From: Methylotenera oryzisoli
GTDB lineage: Bacteria > Pseudomonadota > Gammaproteobacteria > Burkholderiales > Methylophilaceae
Reading direction: 5' to 3'
NCBI GenBank assembly: GCA_945872425.1
Contig: CAMBZE010000009.1
Span: 1 to 38,410 of the forward strand
DNA: 38,410 nt
In this document: piece after piece, positions 5,598-15,025 of the stretch
Numbering within the stretch: the stretch's first letter is position 1
Layout of the letters: every line of letters begins with the position of its first letter
Program-made: the position numbers and the translations under genes
Notes under the pieces: generated by a model
The model's database searches: none
Told to the model about the DNA's origin: nothing
What the model saw: only the letters and a program-made list of their open reading frames with translations

Positions 5598-5686
5598 ACA
5601 TGCGCTCAACTAGAGCTGGCGTCGTTTATCTTTCAGTATTAACTGCGCCTTTTAGCTAACCTACAACTCATAAGTCATTACCAGAA

Positions 5687-6994
5687 TTGCACCTTTTACC
5701 TAAAACACTACTCGCTAGAATCATGCTGCTTATTGCTGTTTTACTGGCAATTGGGCAATTTGCTTCGCTACGAATTTTTGAATATTTTGAGCGCGAGCCA
5801 CGTGCAGAGGCAGCTGCGTTACAAGCGGTTACCGTAGTTAACTATACGCGCGCCTCACTTATTGCCTCACAAGAAAACCTGCGTTTAGCCTTGCTTTCTG
5901 AGCTTACCGGCAAAGAGGGCGTGCATATTTACTACGCAGACTTCATGGAAGAAATCGAACCACTACCAGAAGACCCGTTTATCAAAATGGTCGCAGAGAA
6001 AATTCGCGAACGACTGGGTACAGAAACTATTATTGCGGTAAAGCACTATGGCGTTGAGGGGCTTTGGGTAAGTTTTAGTATTGGACAAGATGATTTTTGG
6101 GTGGCGATTCCGCGCATCCACGTTGAGCGCCCTTTTCCTTGGCAGTGGCTGGGTTGGGGAGCGTTGGTGCTTGCACTCTCACTTGCTGGCGGTTATTTGC
6201 TCGCTGCACGTATTAACCGTCCACTGAATTTGCTCGTCCGCGCCGCAGATAAATTACGCAATGGCGAGCAACCGGAAAAACTGCCTGAAGAGAGCGTCAC
6301 TGAATTGCGCGCGGTGAGTAGCACCTTTAATAAAATGGCAGATTCATTGGCTGAACTGGATGCCGAAAGAACCTTAATTTTAGCCGGAGTTTCACACGAC
6401 ATCCGCACACCTTTGGCAAGACTACGCCTATCTGTAGAAATGCTGCCCGATGCGGGATGTTCCGGCTTGAAAACCGGCATGATCCAAGACATTGTAGATA
6501 TGGATAACATCATCCATCAGTTTCTGGATTTTGTGCGTGGAACAGAAGGTGAACCCACACAAATGATAGATATCAATGCACTGTTACAAGCGCTGCACGA
6601 GCGTCAATCGCGCGCCGGGCGCGACTTGGTCATACAGTTAGCCCCCTCTTACATTGTGCCAATCAAGCCACTCGCTATGCAGCGTTTATTGGATAACTTG
6701 GTCGGCAATGCCTATACTTACGGACAAGGACACGTGCGTGTAGCCAGCCAGATTATGGCGGATTACATCGTGATTAGCGTGTTTGATAACGGCCCCGGCA
6801 TCCCAGAAACCCATGTTGAGAAACTACTGCGCCCATTTGAGCGGCTGGATACCGCACGCAGCAACGCAGGAGGCAGCGGGCTAGGTTTGGCGATTGCAGA
6901 TCGTATTGCCAAATTACATCACGGCAAGCTTGAACTCATTAACCGCCCTGAAGGCGGGCTAGAGGCAAGGCTTAGTATTCCAATTAAGAACTAA
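5687..6994 (+). CDS. envZ: EnvZ-type sensor histidine kinase
   Basis: The protein has 435 residues from a TTG start, the only plausible start after the stop at 5657; an internal ATG lies 12 codons later. Membrane helices at about 10-31 and 152-175 frame a periplasmic domain of ~120 residues. A HAMP linker follows (to ~228). The dimerisation domain has the H-box SHDIRTPLARLRL with phosphoacceptor H237. The catalytic domain carries the N-box (LLDNLVGNAYTY), G1 (FDNGPGIP) and G2 (GGSGLGLAI). It phosphorylates and dephosphorylates the OmpR encoded just upstream. The 3' end overlaps the convergent cysG by four bases, so both transcripts meet here without a terminator. Confidence 0.85.
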   Translation: MHLLPKTLLARIMLLIAVLLAIGQFASLRIFEYFEREPRAEAAALQAVTVVNYTRASLIASQENLRLALLSELTGKEGVHIYYADFMEEIEPLPEDPFIKMVAEKIRERLGTETIIAVKHYGVEGLWVSFSIGQDDFWVAIPRIHVERPFPWQWLGWGALVLALSLAGGYLLAARINRPLNLLVRAADKLRNGEQPEKLPEESVTELRAVSSTFNKMADSLAELDAERTLILAGVSHDIRTPLARLRLSVEMLPDAGCSGLKTGMIQDIVDMDNIIHQFLDFVRGTEGEPTQMIDINALLQALHERQSRAGRDLVIQLAPSYIVPIKPLAMQRLLDNLVGNAYTYGQGHVRVASQIMADYIVISVFDNGPGIPETHVEKLLRPFERLDTARSNAGGSGLGLAIADRIAKLHHGKLELINRPEGGLEARLSIPIKN

Positions 6995-8403
6995 TTCTGG
7001 ATTGAATTTTCAGCGTGCTCCTTTGGCTCAAACCAAGCCAATTTCTCACGCAAATGCACCACCTCTCCAATAATTGTCAAGCATGGCGCCTTCAACCCTG
7101 CGGCAGCTACTTTGGCTGCCAGATCCGCTAAAGTAGCCACCACTACTTTTTGCCTTTGCGTTGTACCTTGCTGCACCACGGCCACTGGCATAGCTGGCGA
7201 TACCCCATGCTCAATCAGCTTTTCACATATCTGCGCCAGCCCAACCAGCCCCATATAGACCACTACCGTTTGCCTTGGGCGCGCCATGGCGCGCCAATCC
7301 AAATCTAAGGTTCCGTCTTTTAGATGCCCCGTAATAAATAAGCAAGCCTGTGCATAATCACGATGCGTGAGCGGAATGCCGGCGTAGCTAGAAACACCAT
7401 TAGCGGCGGTAATGCCTGGCACTACCTGAAACGGCACACCATGCTGCATTAAGGTCTCGATTTCTTCACCGCCGCGCCCAAAAATGAACGGGTCGCCGCC
7501 TTTTAAGCGCAACACACGTTTGCCTTGCAGTGCTAACTTTGCCAATAATTCGTTAATTTCTTGTTGCGGTAGCGTATGTTGATCACGTGACTTGCCGACG
7601 TAAATCAGCTCTGCATCACGGCGCACCAACGCCATGACTTCCGGACTCACCAGTTTGTCGTATATGCAAACGTCACATTGCTGCATGAGGCGTAAGGCTC
7701 TGAAGGTAAGTAAATCCGGGTCACCTGGCCCACCTCCCACCAGAAATACCTCGCCTTTATTAGTGGAGGCCTCTTGATCATCAAGTAAGTTTTGCAGTAG
7801 CTGGCGCGCCGCCTGCTCTTGACCAGACAACACGCGCTCTACCATTGGCCCCTGCAAGACATCTTCCCAAAAACGACGACGTGCCTGAGAGGTAGCAAAC
7901 TTCGCTTTAACTTGATCCCTGAACTCACCTGCAATCGCAGCAATGCGTCCATAGCCAGTGGGCAACATGGTTTCAATTTTCGTGCGGACGTAACGTGCAA
8001 GCACCGGAGCTTTGCCTTCAGATGACACGGCAATCACTACCGGGCTACGGTCAATAATCGAACCCATGGTGAACGTGCATAGGTCAGGGGCATCGACCAC
8101 ATTGACCGGGATATTCAGTGCTTTTGCATCGTTTGAGACTGCGGCATTGACTGCTTGCGCATCCGTTGCCGCCACCACCAAACAAGCGCCGTTGAGTTGT
8201 GATGCGGCATAAGATGCCTGAATAAGCTGAATTTTCCCGACTGCTGCCATTTCCTGTAATTCATGACTAAACTCAGGTGAAACCACGGTGACTGCCGCGT
8301 TTGCCTTAAGCAGCATGCTGACTTTACGCGTTGCAACTTCGCCACCACCGATGACAACGCACAAGCGGTTAGTAATATTGATAAAAATGGGTAGCGCTTG
8401 CAT
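6991..8403 (-). CDS. cysG: Siroheme synthase CysG (trifunctional)
   Basis: CysG makes siroheme, the cofactor of sulfite and nitrite reductases, from uroporphyrinogen III: two SAM-dependent methylations, NAD-dependent dehydrogenation and iron insertion. The 470 residues match the full-length fused form. The N-terminal dehydrogenase/ferrochelatase has GGGEVATRK (19-27) and residues equivalent to the E. coli catalytic Asp104 (NVVDAP) and Ser128 (AVSSEGKAP). The C-terminal methyltransferase starts near 217 with VGGGPGDPDLLT, followed by the catalytic-type Asp249 (YDKLVS), Lys271 (YVGKS) and the GGDPFIFGRGGEE loop. It is divergent from miaB and convergent with envZ. A perfect 18-bp palindrome lies within it at 7278-7295. 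Confidence 0.95.
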   Translation of the reverse strand: MQALPIFINITNRLCVVIGGGEVATRKVSMLLKANAAVTVVSPEFSHELQEMAAVGKIQLIQASYAASQLNGACLVVAATDAQAVNAAVSNDAKALNIPVNVVDAPDLCTFTMGSIIDRSPVVIAVSSEGKAPVLARYVRTKIETMLPTGYGRIAAIAGEFRDQVKAKFATSQARRRFWEDVLQGPMVERVLSGQEQAARQLLQNLLDDQEASTNKGEVFLVGGGPGDPDLLTFRALRLMQQCDVCIYDKLVSPEVMALVRRDAELIYVGKSRDQHTLPQQEINELLAKLALQGKRVLRLKGGDPFIFGRGGEEIETLMQHGVPFQVVPGITAANGVSSYAGIPLTHRDYAQACLFITGHLKDGTLDLDWRAMARPRQTVVVYMGLVGLAQICEKLIEHGVSPAMPVAVVQQGTTQRQKVVVATLADLAAKVAAAGLKAPCLTIIGEVVHLREKLAWFEPKEHAENSIQN

Positions 8404-8526
8404 GTTCTAAAAATAACCTAAAATAATCTATGGATAAGTAGCTCATTTTACCGCGTGCCGGGCAACTTTGCGTGAGTCAAGTTGCCAAATGCGTTAAAAT
8501 CACGTTTTGCACGTTGGTCACACACT

Positions 8527-9870
8527 TTGAACACACCAAAAAACTCTGTCGTAAAAAAAGTTTTTATTAAAACATTCGGCTGCCAAATGAACGAATACGA
8601 TTCGTCACGCATGGCAGATATGTTGTCATCCTCTGATGGTATGGTAGAAACGCAAACTCCGGAGGATGCTGACGTTATTTTAATTAACACCTGCTCTGTG
8701 CGTGAAAAGGCCGAAGACAAAGTATTTAGCCATTTGGGGCGCTTTATTCCGCTAAAAGAAAAAAATCCAAACCTGATTATTGGTGTGGGCGGTTGCGTTG
8801 CATCACAGGAAGGTGACAACATCATCAAACGCGCACCTTATGTGGACGTTGTATTTGGTCCGCAGACCTTGCACCGCCTGCCGGAGATGATTAAAAACAA
8901 GCAGGCCAGCGGCGCATCGCAAGTAGATATCAGTTTTCCTGAAATCGAGAAGTTTGACCACTTGCCACCACCGCGCGTGGATGGCGCCAGTGCGTTTTTA
9001 AGCATTATGGAAGGCTGTAGCAAGTATTGCAGTTTCTGCGTAGTGCCTTACACACGCGGGGAAGAAGTCTCACGCCCGTTTGCTGACATTTTGACCGAAG
9101 CCGTGCAACTGGCAGAACAAGGCGTAAAAGAAATTACCCTGCTCGGACAAAATGTTAACGCCTACCGCGTAGAGTATGATGGCGTTGAAGCTGATTTGGC
9201 CATGCTGATTGAAACCATTGCTGAAATCCCGCAAATAGAGCGCATACGCTTTACCACCAGTCACCCCAACGAAATGAATGAGCGACTGATTAACTGTTTT
9301 GCCAACGTAGCCAAACTGGCAGCGCAGTTACATTTACCGGTACAAGCAGGAAGCGACCGCATACTCATGGCGATGAAGCGCAATTACACCGCGCTGCAAT
9401 TCAAATCAATTATTCGTAAACTTCGTGCGGTGAACCCCAGTTTAACGTTTACTTCAGATTTTATCGTCGGCTTCCCGGGTGAAACCGAGGCTGATTTTTC
9501 CGCCACGGTAAAACTTATGCAAGACGTTGGTTTTGATGCGAGCTTCAGCTTTTTATACAGCCCACGCCCCGGCACGCCCGCTGCCTTTTTGCAAGATGAC
9601 ACCACAGAAGAAACCAAGCTGGCACGTTTAAGCAAGCTACAAAAAATTAACGAAGCACAAGCTAAATCCATTTCAGAAGCCATGCTGGGCACGGTACAGC
9701 GCGTGCTGATTGAAGGCGCCTCATGGAAAGATGCTGCGCTACTGGCGGGCAAAACCGATAACAATCGTGTGGTGGATATTGTGGGTGATGCAAGCTTGAT
9801 CCATCAATTTGTCAATGTAAAAATTACCGATGTTGCTAACCCACGTCGTTTAACAGGCGAGATTGTTTAA
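8527..9870 (+). CDS. miaB: tRNA-2-methylthio-N6-dimethylallyladenosine synthase MiaB
   Basis: MiaB is a radical-SAM enzyme that adds the methylthio group to i6A37 of tRNAs reading UNN codons. The N-terminal domain binds one iron-sulfur cluster through Cys in [25 protein letters not shown] and [11 protein letters not shown]. The radical-SAM cluster is C-x3-C-x2-C in [20 protein letters not shown] domain closes the protein. I place the start at TTG 8527 (447 residues, a few codons before [12 protein letters not shown]). The frame is open from a TTG at 8482, but that stretch contains a promoter-like TAAAAT (8495-8500) and does not look coding. It is the first gene of the miaB-phoH-ybeY-corC block. 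Confidence 0.92.
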   Translation: MNTPKNSVVKKVFIKTFGCQMNEYDSSRMADMLSSSDGMVETQTPEDADVILINTCSVREKAEDKVFSHLGRFIPLKEKNPNLIIGVGGCVASQEGDNIIKRAPYVDVVFGPQTLHRLPEMIKNKQASGASQVDISFPEIEKFDHLPPPRVDGASAFLSIMEGCSKYCSFCVVPYTRGEEVSRPFADILTEAVQLAEQGVKEITLLGQNVNAYRVEYDGVEADLAMLIETIAEIPQIERIRFTTSHPNEMNERLINCFANVAKLAAQLHLPVQAGSDRILMAMKRNYTALQFKSIIRKLRAVNPSLTFTSDFIVGFPGETEADFSATVKLMQDVGFDASFSFLYSPRPGTPAAFLQDDTTEETKLARLSKLQKINEAQAKSISEAMLGTVQRVLIEGASWKDAALLAGKTDNNRVVDIVGDASLIHQFVNVKITDVANPRRLTGEIV

Positions 9871-9871
9871 T

Positions 9872-10819
9872 ATGGAAATTACTTTAACCCCGGAAGACAA
9901 CGCCAGATTAGCCAACCTCTGCGGCGCATTAGACGAAAACATCAAGCAAATTGAAATCGCGCTTGAAGTTAATATCAACCGTCGTGGCGGTACGTTTAAC
10001 GTCAGCGGCAAGCTGGAAAATACCCGTCTTGCCATTCAGCTCATTGAAAACTTTTACATCCGCGCTAAAAAACCAATTGAGCTGGAGGACATACAATTGG
10101 GGTTGGTAGAAATCGACAAATTAAAGCCTGAAGATGTTGCAAGCTCTACCATGCCGGTATTGATGACGCGCCGTGGTGACTTGCACGGTCGAACGCCAAG
10201 ACAGGTTGCGTACCTGCAACAAATTCAAGACCATGACATTACCTTTGGCATCGGTCCGGCGGGGACAGGTAAGACTTATTTGGCCGTTGCCTGTGCCGTA
10301 GATGCCATGACCCGTGACCGAGTTAAACGTATCGTTTTAGTACGCCCGGCGGTTGAAGCCGGCGAACGCTTGGGATTTTTACCTGGAGATCTAAACCAGA
10401 AAGTAGACCCTTACTTACGCCCTTTGTACGACGCCTTGTACGATTTGGCAGGCTATGACTCTGTGAATAAAATGTTTGAGCGCGGCGCTATTGAAGTGGC
10501 GCCCCTCGCCTATATGCGCGGACGCACATTGAACCAAAGTTTTATCATTCTGGATGAAGCGCAAAACACCACGCCTGAACAAATGAAAATGTTCTTAACC
10601 CGAATTGGCTTTGGCACCAAAGCGGTTATCACCGGTGATGTGACGCAGATTGACCTGCAGCGCCATCAAAAAAGCGGTTTGGTAGAAGCGCAAAAAGTTT
10701 TAAACGATATTAAAGGGATCGCCATGACGCACTTCTTGTCTGGAGACGTAGTCAGACACCCGTTGGTGCAAAAAATTGTGAATGCTTACGAAGAGTATGA
10801 GCATAAGAGCAGAGAGTGA
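9872..10819 (+). CDS. phoH: PhoH-like ATPase
   Basis: The 315-residue protein starts at the ATG one base after the miaB stop. The N-terminal ~100 residues form a KH-like nucleic-acid-binding region; the P-loop ATPase follows, with Walker A GPAGTGKT (about residue 130) and Walker B ILDEAQNTT. The KRIVLVRPAVEAGERLGFLPGD and DVTQIDL motifs are characteristic of the PhoH/YbeZ family. YbeZ works with the RNase YbeY and is thought to act in RNA processing. Its gene lies 12 bp before ybeY, consistent with translational coupling along the operon. Confidence 0.92.
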   Translation: MEITLTPEDNARLANLCGALDENIKQIEIALEVNINRRGGTFNVSGKLENTRLAIQLIENFYIRAKKPIELEDIQLGLVEIDKLKPEDVASSTMPVLMTRRGDLHGRTPRQVAYLQQIQDHDITFGIGPAGTGKTYLAVACAVDAMTRDRVKRIVLVRPAVEAGERLGFLPGDLNQKVDPYLRPLYDALYDLAGYDSVNKMFERGAIEVAPLAYMRGRTLNQSFIILDEAQNTTPEQMKMFLTRIGFGTKAVITGDVTQIDLQRHQKSGLVEAQKVLNDIKGIAMTHFLSGDVVRHPLVQKIVNAYEEYEHKSRE

Positions 10820-10831
10820 CGCCAATACGTA

Positions 10832-11269
10832 ATGCCTAAACTACACATATCCATTCAATACGCGTCAGCGCAAACAAACCTGCCCAGTGCGAGTCAATTT
10901 CGCCAGTGGGCAAAGGCTGCGCTGCGTGTAGATACCGAAGTCACTATTCGCATCGTGGATGAAGCAGAAGGGCGCGCGCTGAATAAAACTTATCGCGGCA
11001 AAGATTATGCTACTAATGTACTGACCTTTCCGCTGACTGAAGAGCCATGCTTAATGGGTGACATCATCATTTGTGCACCCGTGGTTGAGGCGGAGGCCAA
11101 GGCGCAAAACAAAGCATTAAATGCCCACTATGCACATTTAACCGTACACGGCATTTTGCATTTGCATGGCTATGACCATGAAAATGAAGCACAAGCTGAG
11201 TTGATGGAAGGGATAGAAACTGCAATTATCACAAAATTAGGGTATCCTTCACCTTATCTCATTACATAG
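10832..11269 (+). CDS. ybeY: Endoribonuclease YbeY (rRNA maturation factor)
   Basis: YbeY is a single-strand endoribonuclease needed for 16S rRNA 3'-end maturation and ribosome quality control. The 145-residue protein carries the family signature HGILHLHGYDHENE near residues 109-122, with three His as the metal ligands, and the conserved LNKTYRGKDYATNVLTFP segment upstream that forms the active-site cavity. Length is normal for the family. It is located between phoH and corC, the standard order in proteobacteria. Confidence 0.94.
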   Translation: MPKLHISIQYASAQTNLPSASQFRQWAKAALRVDTEVTIRIVDEAEGRALNKTYRGKDYATNVLTFPLTEEPCLMGDIIICAPVVEAEAKAQNKALNAHYAHLTVHGILHLHGYDHENEAQAELMEGIETAIITKLGYPSPYLIT

Positions 11270-11282
11270 GGTGCCTTACAGC

Positions 11283-12155
11283 ATGGCTACCGAGTCGGAA
11301 AAACCAAGTCAACATAGATTAAATAACAAGCCTGGCTTGTTGGAACGTTTAAGTCATTTTTTACTACGCGAACCTGAAGATCGCGAACAATTAGTAGCGC
11401 TGCTACACAGTGCCTACGGAAACAATTTGATGGATGCAGATTCGCTCGCCATGATTGAAGGCGTGCTACAAGTCAGCGAGATGCAAGTACGCGACATCAT
11501 GATACCGCGCTCTCAGATGGATATCATCGACATCACTGACCCGCCCGAAGTATTTATCCCCCACGTTATTGCAACCGCACACTCGCGCTTTCCCGTGATT
11601 GAAGACAATAAAAATGATGTGATTGGCATTTTGCTCGCCAAGGACTTGCTACGTTACTACGCCGGCGAAGACTTTGAAGTACGCGACATGCTGCGCCCCG
11701 CAGTATTTATCCCGGAAGCCAAGCGTTTAAACGTGCTACTCAAAGAGTTTCGTAGCAACCGTAACCATATTGCCATCGTGGTGGATGAGTACGGTGGCGT
11801 GGCCGGCATGGTGACGATTGAGGATGTGCTGGAGCAAATTGTCGGGGATATTGAAGATGAATACGATTACGACGAAGATGAAGACAATGTCATTCAAAAT
11901 GCTGATGGGCAATATCGCGTTAAAGCGCTCACCGAAATCGCGGATTTTAACGAAATCATGGGCACATCACTGAGTGGCGAAGAGTTCTCCACCATTGGCG
12001 GTTTAGTGGTTAATCAATTCGGTCATTTGCCAAAACGTAATGACGAAATTACTTTTGATGGACTGCACATCAAAGTGTTACGAGCAGACAGTCGTCGCCT
12101 GCATAGCATTTTGGTCGAGGTGCTGTCAAAAAATAACATACAAGACGAAGAGTAA
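11283..12155 (+). CDS. corC: CorC/YbeX-type CBS-domain protein
   Basis: From the ATG at 11283 the protein has 290 residues; a GTG at 11271 would add four codons but overlaps the stop region of ybeY. It has a short N-terminal lead, two CBS domains (about 60-180, with VRDIMIPRSQMDII, SRFPVIEDNKNDVIGIL, NHIAIVVDEYGGVAGMVTIEDVLEQIVGDIEDE) and a C-terminal CorC/HlyC domain (to ~280). It lacks transmembrane helices. E. coli YbeX/CorC has been linked to magnesium-cobalt efflux and, through its genomic linkage, to ribosome maturation. It is the last gene of the block; lnt, its frequent follower, is not here, and a terminator and cspA follow. Confidence 0.88.
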   Translation: MATESEKPSQHRLNNKPGLLERLSHFLLREPEDREQLVALLHSAYGNNLMDADSLAMIEGVLQVSEMQVRDIMIPRSQMDIIDITDPPEVFIPHVIATAHSRFPVIEDNKNDVIGILLAKDLLRYYAGEDFEVRDMLRPAVFIPEAKRLNVLLKEFRSNRNHIAIVVDEYGGVAGMVTIEDVLEQIVGDIEDEYDYDEDEDNVIQNADGQYRVKALTEIADFNEIMGTSLSGEEFSTIGGLVVNQFGHLPKRNDEITFDGLHIKVLRADSRRLHSILVEVLSKNNIQDEE

Positions 12156-12270
12156 TCAAAATTCATCCGCATAATCGTATGCGTAGTTGTTACAGCGGAA
12201 CAATCACAACAAGCGAAAATTACGCAACATTGTTACCTTGATTTGATCTGAATTTACTTTAATTAGAACA

Positions 12271-12303
12271 AAAAAAATGACCCTATTAAGGGTCATTTTT
12301 TCT
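12271..12303. terminator. Bidirectional terminator between corC and cspA
   Basis: AATGACCC (12276-12283) pairs with GGGTCATT (12290-12297) around TATTAA. An A run precedes and a T run follows, so it works on both strands. It ends corC transcription on the plus strand and lies 15 bp beyond the cspA stop on the minus strand. Confidence 0.88.
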
Positions 12304-12317
12304 GGATTCTTTAAGTA

Positions 12318-12521
12318 TTAAGCCTTCTGAATGTTAGAAGCTTGTTTACCTTTTGGTCCATCTGTTACGTCGAAAGATACGCGATCGTTTTCTTTCAAAC
12401 TTTTGTAGCCGCTATCAACGATAGCTGAGAAATGAGCGAATAAATCGTCACCACCTGCATCAGGAGTAATGAAACCAAAACCTTTAGAATCATTAAACCA
12501 TTTTACTAAACCTGTTGCCAT
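12318..12521 (-). CDS. cspA: Cold-shock protein, CspA family
   Basis: The 67-residue OB-fold protein binds single-stranded RNA and DNA and melts RNA structure. RNP1 is K-G-F-G-F-I (residues 14-19) and RNP2 is D-L-F-A-H-F. The sequence starts [18 protein letters not shown], typical of beta-proteobacterial Csp. The promoter at 12627-12655 gives a leader of about 100 nt, containing an ACCC/GGGT hairpin near 12549-12568. Long structured leaders are how E. coli cspA senses cold, so similar control is plausible. Which paralogue this is cannot be told from one window. Confidence 0.93.
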   Translation of the reverse strand: MATGLVKWFNDSKGFGFITPDAGGDDLFAHFSAIVDSGYKSLKENDRVSFDVTDGPKGKQASNIQKA

Positions 12522-12626
12522 ATCTTATTCCATACTTTAAAAAAGGGGGTACCCTGAAAGTTCGGGTTTTAAATGCTATCAATCTACAAAAGACCAAAAA
12601 ATTAAAAATCCAAACGCCTAGGATGC

Positions 12627-12655
12627 TTTTTACGGGTAAATAATAACTATGTCAA
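12627..12655 (-). promoter_or_regulatory. Promoter of cspA
   Basis: Read on the minus strand: a perfect TTGACA (12655-12650), a 17-bp spacer and TAAAAA (12632-12627). Transcription would start near 12620 and leave about 100 nt of leader before cspA. Confidence 0.6.
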
Positions 12656-12893
12656 GCACAATTTCAATTATTTTCAAGTGTATCTAAGCCCTGTATAGAT
12701 AATTTAGTGCTTTCATTCGTGATGATAGCTTGCTTAATTAAGCGTGTGGGGCTATAGTGCGCCTGCGTTTGGTAGTACTTACGCAGGTTCGTTAGTTGTA
12801 TTTTTCTCACTATTCCTGTTGCTTTACGGCTGTTGCAAACTCGTTGAGATTATTGCTTCAATACGGGTCTTAAATGATTATTGGAGTAATGCT

Positions 12894-13154
12894 ATGGCTA
12901 AAGAAGAGTTGATTGAAATGAATGGCGTGGTGATGGAAATATTGCCAGATTCACGCTATCGCGTAACCTTGGACAATGGCCATTCATTGATTGCCTATAC
13001 TGGCGGTAAAATGAAGAAAAATCATATTCGTATTTTAGCGGGCGACAAAGTGACGCTGGAGTTATCCCCGTATGATGTGAACAATGGGCGCATCACTTTT
13101 AGGCATATTGAATCTGGCGGTGCGACTTATACGCCGAGAAAACGTACATACTAA
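12894..13154 (+). CDS. infA: Translation initiation factor IF-1, long second form
   Basis: IF-1 occupies the ribosomal A site during initiation with IF-2 and IF-3. The S1/OB-fold sequence runs [20 protein letters not shown], then [25 protein letters not shown] and [18 protein letters not shown]. At 86 residues it is longer than the usual 72. The extra tail [12 protein letters not shown] marks the additional IF-1 found in many betaproteobacteria outside the ribosomal-protein operon. The ATG at 12894 has GGAG nine bases upstream. The reading frame is open 50 codons further upstream, but that part is hydrophobic, unrelated and lies before the Shine-Dalgarno site, so I exclude it. Its position beside cspA suggests a role under cold or stress. 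Confidence 0.9.
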   Translation: MAKEELIEMNGVVMEILPDSRYRVTLDNGHSLIAYTGGKMKKNHIRILAGDKVTLELSPYDVNNGRITFRHIESGGATYTPRKRTY

Positions 13155-13257
13155 TCACTTGGATTAAGAAATTTCTAATAAATTACCCTTATAAATTACA
13201 CGGTTATAATTGAAGAGGCGCATTTGTATTTCTTTAAAAAACTGATACAGTGTGTAA

Positions 13258-13647
13258 ATGTTTTTAGCACTTAATAGAAAATTCCTGTGGTTTATTGTGA
13301 TTTGGTTTGCAGCGCTGCAAGCGGTTTCGCCATTTATTCATGGGCACATGGAAGCCGACACCCCGGCGCAAGGTTATGGTTTTCATATTCATAGCCATAT
13401 GCAAGAACTGGTGCAACCTCATGACTCTATACATACTTTAAAAAGTTTAAGCGCCAGCATCATTGGTGTTGATGAAGCCTTAGCTAAAGGTGAGGACGTG
13501 TTGCCGCTGCCTTTATTTGCAGTATTGTTTGTTCTATTTTTGTTTGCGGTAGCAACAAAATTCCTGAAGCCTGGCTTCACTCCCTCTTCCCCTCTGCCTT
13601 TATATCTTCGTTCGCAATCCAAACCGCGGGCACCACCTCTTTCCTGA
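13258..13647 (+). CDS. Small His-rich membrane protein of the metal-efflux operon
   Basis: This 129-residue protein has a hydrophobic N-terminal segment (about 8-26, FLWFIVIWFAALQAVSPFIH), a His/Met-rich stretch at 29-58 (HGHMEAD, FHIHSHMQ, PHDSIH), and a second hydrophobic helix around 82-102 (PLPLFAVLFVLFLFAVATKF). The tail is short and Pro-rich. I know no assigned function. Proteins of this build often lead CzcCBA-type operons, and the His cluster between two hydrophobic segments would face the periplasm and could bind metal. A TATAAT lies at 13205-13210. The CzcC-like gene follows 121 bp later on the same strand. Confidence 0.65.
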   Translation: MFLALNRKFLWFIVIWFAALQAVSPFIHGHMEADTPAQGYGFHIHSHMQELVQPHDSIHTLKSLSASIIGVDEALAKGEDVLPLPLFAVLFVLFLFAVATKFLKPGFTPSSPLPLYLRSQSKPRAPPLS

Positions 13648-13768
13648 ATTCATAACGATTAAAGTGTTTACGTTAAAGCAATAAGCATTGTTAATAGGTT
13701 ATTTCATTAAACCAACGTTCAAACCACTAAAATGGATGTTAGTTTCCAAATGGAATCAGGAGAAATTC

Positions 13769-15025
13769 ATGCGTATATTTATTCAATTTTGGCTTGCGAT
13801 AGCATTATTGTTATCAACGGCTGAAATGGTTTTGGCTGAGCCGGTTCAACATGAGCATAATCATTTTGATGCGATTAAGGTCAACCCCAATCTGCAATTA
13901 AACGAGGTGTTAGAAAAGACATTGGCTCGCAACCCAATGCAGACAACGTTGCAGTCACGTGACTCAGTGGTGTCTGCGAGAAAGATGGTTGCAAATTCAC
14001 TGTTACCAACAGCCCCCGCAGTGAGTGTAGGGCATCAAAACGATGCGTTGGGGAGTGGTCGTGGTGAGCGTGAATGGCAGGCTGAATTGGAGCTGCCGGT
14101 CTGGTTGCCTAACCAGCGTAATAATCGTCTCAAGGTGGCGGATGCAAGTCAATCCAGCGTTATTGCAAGTCGCGAAAGCTTAAAGCTTCATGTGGCGGGT
14201 CAGTTACGTGAGGCGTTGTGGGATCTTGCCATGAACGATAACAATCTTGTGCTCGCTGTTAATAAATTAGAAGTTGCTCATCACCTGCAACGTGACGTTG
14301 AAAAGCGCCACCAAGCGGGCGAAATGGCTAAAACAGATGTCATGCTCGCGCAGCAGGAAACGTTGCGTGCGGAGAAAGAAAAACTACGTGCTGAAGCAGA
14401 AGTGATGCATGCCCGACACCGTTATTATTTACTTTCAGGGTTGCGAGAGCTGCCGGCTAGTTTTGCAGAGAAACAATCAGCTTTAGAAGATTACAGCCAA
14501 TCTTCAATATGGCTTGAAGCACAATCCAAGGTGGGCTTGGCAGAAACTGAACGCGAGTTGGCGCAAGTGGAGAGTCGTGAAAATTTACAGGTGTTATTGA
14601 ATCTACGGAGCATAAAAGGCGATTTTGATAGCCCCGCCAATGATAGCGTAGGTGTGAAATTACGTATTCCGTTTGGCGGTGAGGCAAGTGCTGCGCCGAT
14701 TAAAGCGGCAGCCGAGCTTGGTGTTGGCAACGCTTTGAGCGAGCGCGAAACGCTAAAATATGCACTGGAAAACGCCATGCACGAAGCCGAACATAATTTA
14801 AGTGTGAGTCGTGCCGAGTTGGTGATTGCCGGCAAGCAGTTCGATATTGCAAAAGAAAGCGTAAGGCTGGCACAAAAAGCCTTTCAATTAGGCGAATCTG
14901 ATTTAGTGAGCTTGCTTCGCGTACAAGCACAAACTTTTGAGGCAGAGCGTGCGTTTACAACCCGTCAAATTCAGGTGCAGTGGGATATTGCCCGCTACAA
15001 CCAAACCGTAGGAGTACTTCCGTGA
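13769..15025 (+). CDS. czcC: Outer-membrane efflux channel, CzcC-like
   Basis: This is the outer-membrane component of a tripartite heavy-metal exporter (TolC-like fold). From the ATG at 13769, with AGGAGA (13758-13763) as Shine-Dalgarno site, it has 418 residues; the open frame extends upstream to 13688 without support. A signal peptide (about 1-23, ending VLAEP) is followed by a His-containing stretch EHNHFD. The long helical repeats of the outer-membrane efflux protein family follow (ALWDLAMNDN...; LRVQAQTFEAERAFTTRQIQVQWDIARYNQ at the end). Its stop overlaps the GTG start of the adaptor gene by GTGA, so the two are translationally coupled. Confidence 0.85.
   Translation: MRIFIQFWLAIALLLSTAEMVLAEPVQHEHNHFDAIKVNPNLQLNEVLEKTLARNPMQTTLQSRDSVVSARKMVANSLLPTAPAVSVGHQNDALGSGRGEREWQAELELPVWLPNQRNNRLKVADASQSSVIASRESLKLHVAGQLREALWDLAMNDNNLVLAVNKLEVAHHLQRDVEKRHQAGEMAKTDVMLAQQETLRAEKEKLRAEAEVMHARHRYYLLSGLRELPASFAEKQSALEDYSQSSIWLEAQSKVGLAETERELAQVESRENLQVLLNLRSIKGDFDSPANDSVGVKLRIPFGGEASAAPIKAAAELGVGNALSERETLKYALENAMHEAEHNLSVSRAELVIAGKQFDIAKESVRLAQKAFQLGESDLVSLLRVQAQTFEAERAFTTRQIQVQWDIARYNQTVGVLP

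Noticed and set aside
12744-12893. An in-frame 50-codon hydrophobic extension upstream of infA
   Set aside because: IF-1 homology and a good GGAG site start at 12894, and the extension would put a membrane helix on a ribosomal factor.
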